A stretch of 8,505 nucleotides of DNA from Spirochaetaceae bacterium (GTDB lineage: Bacteria > Spirochaetota > Spirochaetia > Treponematales > Treponemataceae): positions 1 to 8,505 of the forward strand of contig JAITMZ010000199.1 of assembly GCA_031290725.1 (NCBI GenBank). The letters run 5' to 3'. Within the stretch, counting starts at the first letter, position 1. Every line of letters starts with the position of its first letter. The notes beneath the pieces are model-generated. The model searched no databases. It had not been told where the DNA came from and saw only the letters and a list, made by a program, of their open reading frames with translations. A program made the position numbers and the translations under genes. Shown piece by piece: positions 1 through 6,285 of the stretch.

Positions 1-1358
1 TGCCTATAGTGGACGAAAAAGGGAAGTACCGTTCGCTGCTGCATTACAACGCCTTTGTGAAAAACAACCTCCAGGTGGTGAATCCCGAACGGGAAGCCCT
101 GTTTTCCACCAGTGTGAAGCTCATCGCCGAGACTCTTTCCGCACAGGCGGTGCTCACCTTCAATTACGCGGAAATTTTTAAATGCGTAGTGATCGTCTCC
201 GCCGCAGGGCTGGATACCTTCAAAAAAGCCGTGGCGGAACAGACCCCGGAGCACCTGGTGGTAATCTGTGCGGACCGGCCAGACGTGCAAAAGCACTGCG
301 TGGACGTGGGCGTCCGGGTGATCGTCCTCTCCGCCGGTGCGGCTATGGACAAGGAACTCCGGGAGAAGGCGGAAAAAAAAGGGGTCACCGTGCTCTTGAC
401 ACCCTACAATTCCAGCGAGGCGGCGATGATCATACCCTACTCTGCGGTGGTGTCCACTATGGCGGACGCGAAGATCCGTCCGGTGAACCTGAACGACACC
501 ATCCGCAAGGTGCGGCCGCTGCTGCAGGAATCCCCTGGCCGCGCCCTCCCGGTGGTGAATGATGCAGGCAAGCTGGTGGGTATCATCTCCGAAAGCGACC
601 TCCTCCAGGAATCCAATGTGGAGCTCATCCTGGTGGACCACAACGAACTGCCCCAGGCGCTGGAGGGGGCGGAAAATTACATCATCCAGGAGGTGATCGA
701 CCATCATCGCCTGGGAAGCTTCTCCACCAGGTATCCCATATCGTTCATCAACAAGCCCGTGGGCGCCACCTGTACGCTTATCGCCGGACTGTATCGCCAG
801 AACCGGGTGCCCATCCAAAAGGAAATTGCCTGCATCCTCCTGTCGGGGATTCTGGCCGACACCTTGATGCTGCAATCCGCCACCACCACCGATGAGGACC
901 GGGAGACTGCGGAGTACCTGTCCAACGTGACGGGCATGGACATCCAAAAGCTGGGACAGGAGATCATCACCGCGGCCAGCAATATCGGCGGGAAAAGCGC
1001 CGGCGAAGTGATCCACCAGGACATAAAGGAATACGGCGGGAGCGGAAGCCCGTTGATCTGGACGGTGAGTCAAATCGAGGTGAACAACTCCAACGATATT
1101 TTGTCCCGAAAGAAGGAATTCCTGGACGAGCTGGAGATCGAGCGGCGCACCCGGAAAGCCCTGTTCGCAGCCCTCATGGTTACCGACATCGTGCGCCTCA
1201 CCAGCCTGCTGTTCATCGCCGGGAGGGGCGATTTCCTCCAAAGCCTGGCCCTGCCCAAGCAGGACGAGGGGATATACCAGCTTAACGACATCGTGTCCCG
1301 GAAGAAGCAACTGGTGCCCCTCCTTTCCGAACAAGTGGACAACGCCGGCCTTAAGTAG
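1..1358 (+). CDS. Manganese-dependent inorganic pyrophosphatase with CBS and DRTGG domains (5' end outside window)
   Basis: This is a family II (DHH/DHHA2) pyrophosphatase, which hydrolyses PPi to two phosphates in the cytoplasm. The frame is open to the window edge and the first residues (PIVDEKGKYRSLLH) already read as the end of a CBS domain. The gene therefore starts upstream, and the GTG at 9 is not its start. Counting from that GTG, a DRTGG-type region covers about residues 60-150 and a second CBS half about 155-205. The catalytic DHH part follows with DHN at 210-212 and DHH at 231-233. A DHHA2 domain occupies about 290-449, with the substrate-binding SRKKQ at 430-434. The N-terminal GHxxPDxDS-like metal motif would lie outside the window. 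In CBS-containing family II enzymes the insert binds adenine nucleotides and tunes activity. A run of eight A then four G (373-384) lies in the DRTGG region. tpiA follows after 51 nt. Confidence 0.93.
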   Translation, partial: PIVDEKGKYRSLLHYNAFVKNNLQVVNPEREALFSTSVKLIAETLSAQAVLTFNYAEIFKCVVIVSAAGLDTFKKAVAEQTPEHLVVICADRPDVQKHCVDVGVRVIVLSAGAAMDKELREKAEKKGVTVLLTPYNSSEAAMIIPYSAVVSTMADAKIRPVNLNDTIRKVRPLLQESPGRALPVVNDAGKLVGIISESDLLQESNVELILVDHNELPQALEGAENYIIQEVIDHHRLGSFSTRYPISFINKPVGATCTLIAGLYRQNRVPIQKEIACILLSGILADTLMLQSATTTDEDRETAEYLSNVTGMDIQKLGQEIITAASNIGGKSAGEVIHQDIKEYGGSGSPLIWTVSQIEVNNSNDILSRKKEFLDELEIERRTRKALFAALMVTDIVRLTSLLFIAGRGDFLQSLALPKQDEGIYQLNDIVSRKKQLVPLLSEQVDNAGLK

Positions 1359-1372
1359 CCGGACATTATACC

Positions 1373-1394
1373 GCCGGTGCGAAAACACACCGGC
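1373..1394 (+). promoter_or_regulatory. Small hairpin just upstream of the tpiA ribosome binding site
   Basis: A perfect 7-bp inverted repeat, GCCGGTG (1373-1379) and CACCGGC (1388-1394), encloses an 8-nt A-rich loop. It ends three bases before the CAGGAG ribosome binding site of tpiA. No T-run follows, so it does not look like an intrinsic terminator. It could stabilise a processed transcript or modulate tpiA translation; that role is inference. Confidence 0.35.
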
Positions 1395-1409
1395 AAACAG
1401 GAGAAAACT

Positions 1410-2156
1410 ATGCGGCAATGCTACATTGCGGGAAACTGGAAAATGAACAAGACCAGGGCCGAGGCGATTGACCTGGCAAGGGGTCTGGTAACTGCCCTAA
1501 AGGGAGGCAGGCATCGCTACATGATCGCTCCGCCATTCACCAGCCTGGATGCGGTGGCGTCCGTCATCAGGGGTACCAATATCCGCTTGGGGGCACAAAA
1601 TGTGGCCTGCGAGGAGTCCGGCGCCCACACCGGGGAGGTGTCGCCCCTGATGCTCAAAGACCTGGGGGTGCGGACGGTGATTATCGGTCATTCCGAGCGG
1701 CGGCACCTCTACAAGGAAGGGGACGCGCTTATCAACAAAAAAGTGCGCCTGGCGTTAAAGCACGGCTTTGAGGTAATCCTGTGCATCGGCGAAACGTTGG
1801 AGGAACGGGAGGCCGGGAAAGCCCAGGAAATCTGCGGGTCCCAAACAAGGCTGGGCCTGGCCGGTGTAACCGGAGATGAGCTGGACGGCGTGGTCATCGC
1901 CTACGAACCCGTGTGGGCTATCGGTACCGGCAAAACCGCCACCCCCGAGGACGCCCAGGGGATACACGCCTTCACCCGGGTCACCGTCGCCGGACTGTAC
2001 GGCAAGGCCGCCGCGGAGAAGATCATCATCCAATACGGCGGTTCCATGAAGGCCGATAACGCCTCCGCCCTGCTTGCCCAGCCGGATATTGACGGCGGGC
2101 TCATCGGCGGAGCCGCCCTCACGGTGGACACCTTCGTGCCCATCTGCCTGGTGTAG
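1410..2156 (+). CDS. tpiA: Triosephosphate isomerase
   Basis: This glycolytic/gluconeogenic enzyme interconverts dihydroxyacetone phosphate and glyceraldehyde 3-phosphate in the cytoplasm. I chose the ATG at 1410 because CAGGAG (1398-1403) lies just upstream and the TIM signature GNWKMNK falls at residues 8-14, as in other members. The resulting 248 aa match the usual length of about 250. Catalytic residues are all visible: N9 and K11, H94 in IIGHSERR, and E166 in AYEPVWAIGTGKTA, where the flexible loop 6 follows. The phosphate-binding YGGSMKADN and GGLIGGAAL strands lie near the end. An in-frame start at 1377 would add 11 residues with no ribosome binding site and is unlikely. The gene lies 51 nt after the pyrophosphatase and 26 nt before moxR, so the run may be co-transcribed. 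No promoter was recognised in the gap. Confidence 0.98.
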   Translation: MRQCYIAGNWKMNKTRAEAIDLARGLVTALKGGRHRYMIAPPFTSLDAVASVIRGTNIRLGAQNVACEESGAHTGEVSPLMLKDLGVRTVIIGHSERRHLYKEGDALINKKVRLALKHGFEVILCIGETLEEREAGKAQEICGSQTRLGLAGVTGDELDGVVIAYEPVWAIGTGKTATPEDAQGIHAFTRVTVAGLYGKAAAEKIIIQYGGSMKADNASALLAQPDIDGGLIGGAALTVDTFVPICLV

Positions 2157-2172
2157 GCGCATCCGCCCTCCC

Positions 2173-2177
2173 GGAGG
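2173..2177 (+). promoter_or_regulatory. Ribosome binding site of the moxR gene
   Basis: GGAGG lies 5 nt before the ATG at 2183, inside the 26-nt gap after tpiA. It fixes the MoxR start. No promoter-like hexamers are visible in the gap, which is consistent with read-through from tpiA. Confidence 0.75.
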
Positions 2178-2182
2178 TATTC

Positions 2183-3205
2183 ATGGATACACAAAGCCGT
2201 ATTCCTGTTGACCGTGAAAAGTGCGCCCTGGCCCTGGAAGCCGCCCGTTCGGAGATTGCCCGGCGGGTAGTAGGGCAAGCACCCGTTGTGAACGGCATCC
2301 TCACCGCCCTCATCACCGGGGGGCACGTGCTCCTGGAGGGCGTGCCGGGGCTGGCAAAAACTCTGCTGGTGAAAACACTGGCAGACATCTCCGGGCTGGA
2401 CTTCAAGCGCATCCAGTTCACCCCCGACCTGCTGCCTGCGGACGTCACGGGGACCCTGATTTACCAACAGGCCGCGGGGCAGTTCACGGTACACTACGGG
2501 CCGGTGTTCACCAACCTGATGCTGGCGGACGAAATCAACCGCGCCCCCGCCAAGGTACAGAGCGCCCTCTTGGAAGCCATGGCTGAACGACAGGTCACCA
2601 TCGGGAACGACACCTATCCCCTGCCGAAACCCTTCTTTGTGCTTGCCACACAAAACCCCATAGAACAGGAGGGTACCTACGGTTTGCCGGAGGCCCAGCT
2701 TGACCGTTTTTTGCTGAAACTCATGGTGCCCTACCCCGCCGCTGCCGAGGAAGCGGCTATCGTGCGGGCCGGGGGCGAACCGGAAAAGATTCCCCTGAAG
2801 GTGGTGTTCCCCCAGGAAGTGATCAGTCAATGCCGAAACGCCCTGGAAAGCATCAACTGCGACGACAAAATCATCCAATACATCGTGTCGATTATGACGG
2901 CGACCCGTCCTGGCGCGGGAGAACAGGCCGCCGGACGGGGACGGGCCGCCCGTCCGCGGGGGGGGGATGACCTGCTGCGGTACATCGCCTTTGGAGCTTC
3001 ACCCCGGGCAAGCATCGCCCTGTACCGCACCGCAAAGGTCCGGGCATTGTTTGAGGGACGGGCCTTCGTGTTGCCTGAGGACGTGAAACGGGCTGCATCG
3101 GATACATTGCGCCACCGGTTGGTGCTCTCCTACGAAGCCGCCGCGGACGGCATCACTGCGGATGATCTCATCGCCAAAATCCTGGCGGTGCTCCCCGTGC
3201 CCTAA
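2183..3205 (+). CDS. MoxR-family AAA+ ATPase
   Basis: MoxR ATPases are cytoplasmic AAA+ chaperones, usually encoded beside DUF58 and VWA-domain partners whose maturation they assist. The 340-aa protein has Walker A GVPGLAKT at 53-60 (K59), Walker B LADEIN with D116/E117, sensor-1 ATQNPIEQEGTYG around N158, and the LDRFLLKL motif. The C-terminal lid contains the hallmark GASPRAS and ends RHRLVLSYEAAADGI. Between the helix ending in ATR (about 242) and LLRYIAFGASPRA is a low-complexity Gly/Ala/Arg-rich stretch of about 20 residues (243-263). It is longer than the linker I expect in the family, and it is partly encoded by nine consecutive G at 2958-2966. A length change in that tract would remove the lid. 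The DUF58 gene starts 7 nt after the stop, a typical moxR-DUF58 pair. The name moxR is a family label; the client is unknown. Confidence 0.95.
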   Translation: MDTQSRIPVDREKCALALEAARSEIARRVVGQAPVVNGILTALITGGHVLLEGVPGLAKTLLVKTLADISGLDFKRIQFTPDLLPADVTGTLIYQQAAGQFTVHYGPVFTNLMLADEINRAPAKVQSALLEAMAERQVTIGNDTYPLPKPFFVLATQNPIEQEGTYGLPEAQLDRFLLKLMVPYPAAAEEAAIVRAGGEPEKIPLKVVFPQEVISQCRNALESINCDDKIIQYIVSIMTATRPGAGEQAAGRGRAARPRGGDDLLRYIAFGASPRASIALYRTAKVRALFEGRAFVLPEDVKRAASDTLRHRLVLSYEAAADGITADDLIAKILAVLPVP

Positions 3206-3212
3206 AGCTGCC

Positions 3213-4082
3213 ATGGCTCTCCGCACACAGCACGCGACCCTGGCGCGCCGGGCATCCCGGCTGCGGCTGGCAGCCCGCACCGTGGCCATCAGCATGAAAA
3301 CCGGCTCCTTCCGGTCCCTCTATCGCGCCCAGGGAATAGACTTCGCCGGGGTGCGAGAATACCTAGCCGGGGACGATGTGCGCTCCATCGACTGGAACGT
3401 CACCGCCCGGCTGGACAAGCCCTTCGTGAAGCTCTATGAGGAGGAGCGGGAACTGGCGGTGTTCTTGGTGATCGACTGTTCCCGGTCGATGTTCACCTGC
3501 GGGCACCGCCAAACCGCCTTTGAGGCCGCCGCGCTCCTGGCCCTGGCTGCCGAGCAGACCCACGGAGCCGTGGGGGCACTCCTTTTTGACGGCGAGGTGA
3601 AGTCCGCGCTCCTCCCAAAGCCCGGCCAAGCCATGACCATCCTGTCCCGCCTGGACGATGAAGCCGCTGTACCGGAGGAGCGCCCGGCAGGCACCGCCCT
3701 GGGTACCGCCATCCGGGGGGCTGCCAAGCTCCTTAAAAAACGCAGCCTGGTGTTCGTAATCTCCGACTTCCGCGCTGCGCTCTGGGAAAAACCCCTGCAA
3801 GTGCTGGCTTTGAAACACGACGTGGCCGCCATCCGCATCACCGCGCCATTGGATGCCGAGCTTCCCCCCGTGGGGCTGCTCCCTCTGGTTGACCCGGAGA
3901 CGGGAGAACGCCGGCTTCTGCCCATCAGCCGCCCGGCATTCCGCCGCGCCTGGCAGGAAGACCACCGGCGGCACCTGGAAGCCTGGCAGGAAAGCTGCAC
4001 CACCGGCGGAGCGGTGCCCATGGGGATCAATACGGCTGAGGATCCGGCGGAAAGACTCCGGGTGCTGCTGGGAAAGCGCTGA
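3213..4082 (+). CDS. DUF58 / VWA-like domain protein
   Basis: DUF58 proteins are partners of MoxR ATPases and carry a von Willebrand A-like fold; their precise role is not established. The 289-aa product shows the DUF58 signature GDDVRSIDWNVTAR at 53-66, then FVKLYEEERE, followed by a MIDAS-like DxSxS (D88, S90, S92, in IDCSRSM). A later strand, LVFVISDFRA, also fits the fold. There is no signal peptide or membrane segment. I chose ATG 3213, 7 nt after the moxR stop. The in-frame ATG at 3162 would overlap moxR by 44 bases and add 17 residues that do not look like the family N-terminus. No good ribosome binding site precedes 3213, so translation is probably coupled to moxR. The gene converges on the BatD-like gene, with 52 nt between stops and no clear terminator in that gap. 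Confidence 0.92.
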   Translation: MALRTQHATLARRASRLRLAARTVAISMKTGSFRSLYRAQGIDFAGVREYLAGDDVRSIDWNVTARLDKPFVKLYEEERELAVFLVIDCSRSMFTCGHRQTAFEAAALLALAAEQTHGAVGALLFDGEVKSALLPKPGQAMTILSRLDDEAAVPEERPAGTALGTAIRGAAKLLKKRSLVFVISDFRAALWEKPLQVLALKHDVAAIRITAPLDAELPPVGLLPLVDPETGERRLLPISRPAFRRAWQEDHRRHLEAWQESCTTGGAVPMGINTAEDPAERLRVLLGKR

Positions 4083-4134
4083 ACCGCAAAAGCCGAAGAT
4101 TAAGGAAGTTTTGATTCGCGGCGGAGTTGTTGAT

Positions 4135-5319
4135 TCAGGGGACGGTGACGCTTTCCGCCGGCACCCATCCTCGGGCGTTGCCCCGGGCGCTGCCGGTCTC
4201 CACGTAATACCAGGTTTGACTGCGCTTTACTATCCGCACCGGCGTCCCCGCCTCCAGGGTGATCACCGCCGAAGACAACGGATCCGGTACCGCCTTGATT
4301 TCACCCCCCGCAAAGACCCCCCGTCGGCTGGCAGCGACGGTCAAACACAATGCCCCGGATATCACCGCCAACGCCAGCAGGGTTGCCGCCGTCCGTCGGC
4401 TCCCGCCCCGCCGCAAAAAAAAACGCCGAATCGCCAGTCCCGCAATGCCCGCCAGTAATCCCGCGATAAGGAGCGGCGGCAGCCAGAAAAAATCACCCAC
4501 CGCGCCGGAAACCATGGAGGATGCAGAATCACTGACCGACGACGACGTACCGTCGGGAGGTACCTCGAAAGCCTGTGCCCACATGGCCAACGTATCGCCG
4601 GGTTCAGCCCCTCCCGCGGGAGCGGCCTCCCGGGCCTCCGCCACCCGTACCTGCACCTCTTCGACCGTCACCACCGCCTGATTCCCTGCCAGAGTTCCCG
4701 CACGGAGGCGCACCACGGGCAGGGTCAGAACACCGCTTTCCAGGGGCGTCCACCGAAAACGCGCCAGGGGCTGCAGGCGCCGGATAAAACCGTCACGGGC
4801 AGCCAGCGGCGGACCGTCATCAAGCAGGGCCAGGCGCTCCACCAGGGAGAAGGCGGCATCCTCCGGCAGGCTCCAGGACAAATCGCGGTAAGACACGGCG
4901 TAACGGCCGTAGAGGGTGACGTCCAGGGGTTCCCCTACCCGCGCGGTCACCGGCGTGGCGCCGGCATCCGGCGCTTCGTTCCGGAAAACCAGTTCGGGCA
5001 TCACTGCCCGGGGATCCTCCCGAACCACGGCAGCCTGAAAAGGCACCGGCATCAGCGGCCCATCGCCAATACGAAGACCCATGGGCGGCAGGGCAACCGC
5101 ACTGGGAGCATCCGCAGCGATGGTTACGGTAATCCGGGTTCCGCTTTGGTCCCCGGCAAAGGCGGCGTCTTTGGTCATGGCACGGACCGAAAATCCCTGG
5201 GGCATGGCCGGAAGCGCGGTATCCACGTCGCTGGGGCGGACGCCGGGGATAAACAGGGTGTAGACCACGTCCTCCCCTACCAGTATCGACGGCGACGGAA
5301 TCTCAAGGATCAAGGGCAT
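4135..5319 (-). CDS. BatD-like membrane protein with C-terminal SH3 domain
   Basis: This 394-aa protein resembles BatD of Bat (Bacteroides aerotolerance-type) loci. Two beta-rich segments are visible: one at about 1-105 beginning LEIPSPSILVGEDVVYT, and one at about 107-227 with VGEPLDVTLYGRYAVSYRDLSW. A low-complexity Ser/Gly/Ala linker follows. Two hydrophobic helices lie at about 278-297 and 310-330, separated by an Arg-rich turn. A bacterial SH3-type domain (about 338-394) ends in WYYVETG...GWVP. I chose ATG 5319 because GAGGAG (5328-5333) sits 8 nt upstream; the in-frame GTG at 5328 overlaps that site. No signal peptide is present, which is unusual for a BatD-type protein whose bulk should be outside the membrane. 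It starts 12 nt after the HAD gene and faces the moxR-DUF58 pair, its usual partners. Assignment rests on overall pattern, so the family call is moderate while the coding call is firm. Confidence 0.8.
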   Translation of the reverse strand: MPLILEIPSPSILVGEDVVYTLFIPGVRPSDVDTALPAMPQGFSVRAMTKDAAFAGDQSGTRITVTIAADAPSAVALPPMGLRIGDGPLMPVPFQAAVVREDPRAVMPELVFRNEAPDAGATPVTARVGEPLDVTLYGRYAVSYRDLSWSLPEDAAFSLVERLALLDDGPPLAARDGFIRRLQPLARFRWTPLESGVLTLPVVRLRAGTLAGNQAVVTVEEVQVRVAEAREAAPAGGAEPGDTLAMWAQAFEVPPDGTSSSVSDSASSMVSGAVGDFFWLPPLLIAGLLAGIAGLAIRRFFLRRGGSRRTAATLLALAVISGALCLTVAASRRGVFAGGEIKAVPDPLSSAVITLEAGTPVRIVKRSQTWYYVETGSARGNARGWVPAESVTVP

Positions 5320-5327
5320 GACCGGCA

Positions 5328-5333
5328 CTCCTC
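5328..5333 (-). promoter_or_regulatory. Ribosome binding site deciding the BatD-like start
   Basis: On the minus strand GAGGAG ends 8 nt before the ATG at 5319 and overlaps the stop codon of the upstream HAD gene (5332-5334). This spacing supports ATG 5319 over the GTG that begins at 5328, and implies coupled translation of the two genes. Confidence 0.7.
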
Positions 5334-6162
5334 ACCGCACGTATTTTTCGATGAACCGGGCAACTCCATCGTCGTTATTGGAAAATTCCGTGGTGTAACG
5401 GGCGGCGGCACGGATCTCCGGACGGCCATTGCACATGGCCACGCTGTGGTAGGCATAGCGGATCATGGATTCGTCATTCATGCTGTCCCCGAAGGCCATG
5501 GCCGCTTCCCGGGGGATGCCCAGCCGTGTGGAAAGCCATTCCAGGGCCTCGCCCTTGCCCGAATTGACCGGCACCAGTTCCATGAAATAGGGTTTGCTCA
5601 CAAAGATGGTACATCGCCCCCCCACCAGGTTGTCCAGAATTTTCCGCACCGACACCATCTGTTCCGGCGGGCCCGACAGGATAATCTTGGGAAAGCCCCG
5701 CATGAGCAGTTCCTCGTAGTCCTCCACGATATTCACCTTCAGGCTGCTCAGGCGATGGTCCTCCTCGATCCACCGGGTGAGTTCCGGGCTGAAGATGGTG
5801 GCGTCGTCGTAGACATGGCAGCTCAGACCGGCGGTTTTTGCCAGGCGGTAGGCTTCCACCAAAATATCGCCGGGAAGGAGTACGGTATGAATCGTTTCGC
5901 CGGAAAGCAGGTCTTTGATCACTCCGCCGTTTTGGGTCATCACGTAGCGCCGCTGTTCAGTGATCTCCCCCAACTGCCGTACATAAGGAATGACCGCGTT
6001 GGCTGCCCGGCCAGAACACAGAGCGATATAGATACCCCGCCTGGCCGCCTGAGCCAGCACATCCACCGTGTAAGGGGTGATGGTGAGCATCTCCGTCAAC
6101 AGCGTGTCGTCCAAGTCCAAGGCGATAATACGCACGTCCAAAGGTTTTGTATTCGTCAACAT
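5332..6162 (-). CDS. HAD-superfamily (Cof-type) phosphatase
   Basis: Cof-type HAD enzymes are cytoplasmic, Mg-dependent phosphatases acting on sugar phosphates, flavin nucleotides or similar small substrates; the substrate cannot be read here. The 276-aa product has all four HAD motifs: DLDDT at 16-20 (nucleophile D16, acid D18), motif II ALCSGR at 47-52, motif III K203 in SGKGEALEWL, and motif IV AFGDSMND with D226/D230. The region between motifs II and III fits a C2 cap, and the length is normal for the group. The start is ATG 6162. The frame continues upstream to a TTG at 6204, but that codon coincides with the predicted -35 box, so the longer form is unlikely. The promoter places the transcript start only a few bases before the ATG and there is no Shine-Dalgarno sequence, so the mRNA is probably leaderless or nearly so. 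The BatD-like gene follows 12 nt downstream. Confidence 0.93.
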   Translation of the reverse strand: MLTNTKPLDVRIIALDLDDTLLTEMLTITPYTVDVLAQAARRGIYIALCSGRAANAVIPYVRQLGEITEQRRYVMTQNGGVIKDLLSGETIHTVLLPGDILVEAYRLAKTAGLSCHVYDDATIFSPELTRWIEEDHRLSSLKVNIVEDYEELLMRGFPKIILSGPPEQMVSVRKILDNLVGGRCTIFVSKPYFMELVPVNSGKGEALEWLSTRLGIPREAAMAFGDSMNDESMIRYAYHSVAMCNGRPEIRAAARYTTEFSNNDDGVARFIEKYVR

Positions 6163-6175
6163 ATAGTATGTAAAC

Positions 6176-6204
6176 AGTATAACGCAAACAGAAATTTTTT
6201 TCAA
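6176..6204 (-). promoter_or_regulatory. Sigma-70 type promoter for the HAD/BatD-like operon
   Basis: Reading the minus strand, TTGAAA (6204-6199) and TATACT (6181-6176) are separated by exactly 17 bases. Both hexamers are close to consensus. The expected transcription start, about 6168-6170, lies only some 6-8 bases before the ATG at 6162, leaving no room for a ribosome binding site. Confidence 0.75.
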
Positions 6205-6231
6205 GTGGAATTTGAGTTCGCGCAGTACCCC

Positions 6232-6260
6232 TTGACTTTTCTTCCCCCGTCTTGTATACT
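6232..6260 (+). promoter_or_regulatory. Sigma-70 type promoter for the yhcH-prmC transcript
   Basis: TTGACT (6232-6237) and TATACT (6255-6260) are separated by exactly 17 bases, a near-consensus vegetative promoter. The expected start is about 6266-6268, giving a leader of about 20 nt before the ATG at 6286. Its -35 box is 27 bp from the -35 box of the divergent HAD promoter, so one regulator could reach both. Confidence 0.82.
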
Positions 6261-6268
6261 ACAGTATA
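6255..6268. promoter_or_regulatory. Inverted repeat overlapping the -10 box, possible operator
   Basis: TATACT-AC-AGTATA is a perfect 6-2-6 palindrome that includes the -10 hexamer of the rightward promoter and the likely transcription start. The same half-site recurs as the -10 of the leftward promoter (AGTATA on the plus strand, 6176-6181), with a near copy AGTATG at 6165-6170. This could be an operator, or simply two AT-rich -10-like boxes. No regulator gene is adjacent. Confidence 0.35.
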
Positions 6269-6275
6269 TTTTTAT

Positions 6276-6281
6276 AGGAGG
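6276..6281 (+). promoter_or_regulatory. Strong ribosome binding site of the YhcH-family gene
   Basis: AGGAGG lies 4 nt before the ATG at 6286. It confirms this start and rejects the long open frame that continues upstream through the HAD gene. Confidence 0.85.
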
Positions 6282-6285
6282 CACT

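Noticed and set aside
1901..2878. A 325-codon minus-strand open frame opposite tpiA and moxR
   Set aside because: It lies antisense to two genes with all their catalytic motifs intact, has no recognisable domain, and is expected by chance in GC-rich coding DNA.
3363..4030. Two ~200-codon minus-strand frames opposite the DUF58 gene
   Set aside because: They have no domain, start signal or family resemblance, and the plus strand encodes the DUF58 and MIDAS motifs here.
4083..4134. Possible terminator between the convergent DUF58 and BatD-like genes
   Set aside because: Only weak interrupted pairing (CCGCAAAA with TTTTGATTCGCGG) is visible, with no strong stem or T-run on either strand.
4415..4423. 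Nine-A run in the BatD-like gene
   Set aside because: It encodes a Phe-Phe-Leu stretch beside the first membrane helix on the minus strand. The frame is intact on both sides and there is no sign of regulatory use.
1571..4565. GGTACC hexamer seen six times, more than chance predicts for 8.5 kb
   Set aside because: The sites fall inside unrelated coding regions, often as Gly-Thr codons, with irregular spacing. GC-rich codon use could explain them and no adjacent methylase is seen.
6162..6204. Longer HAD protein starting at the TTG at 6204
   Set aside because: The extra 14 residues are hydrophobic but lie inside the predicted -35 to -10 promoter region, with no ribosome binding site. The HAD fold begins normally after ATG 6162.
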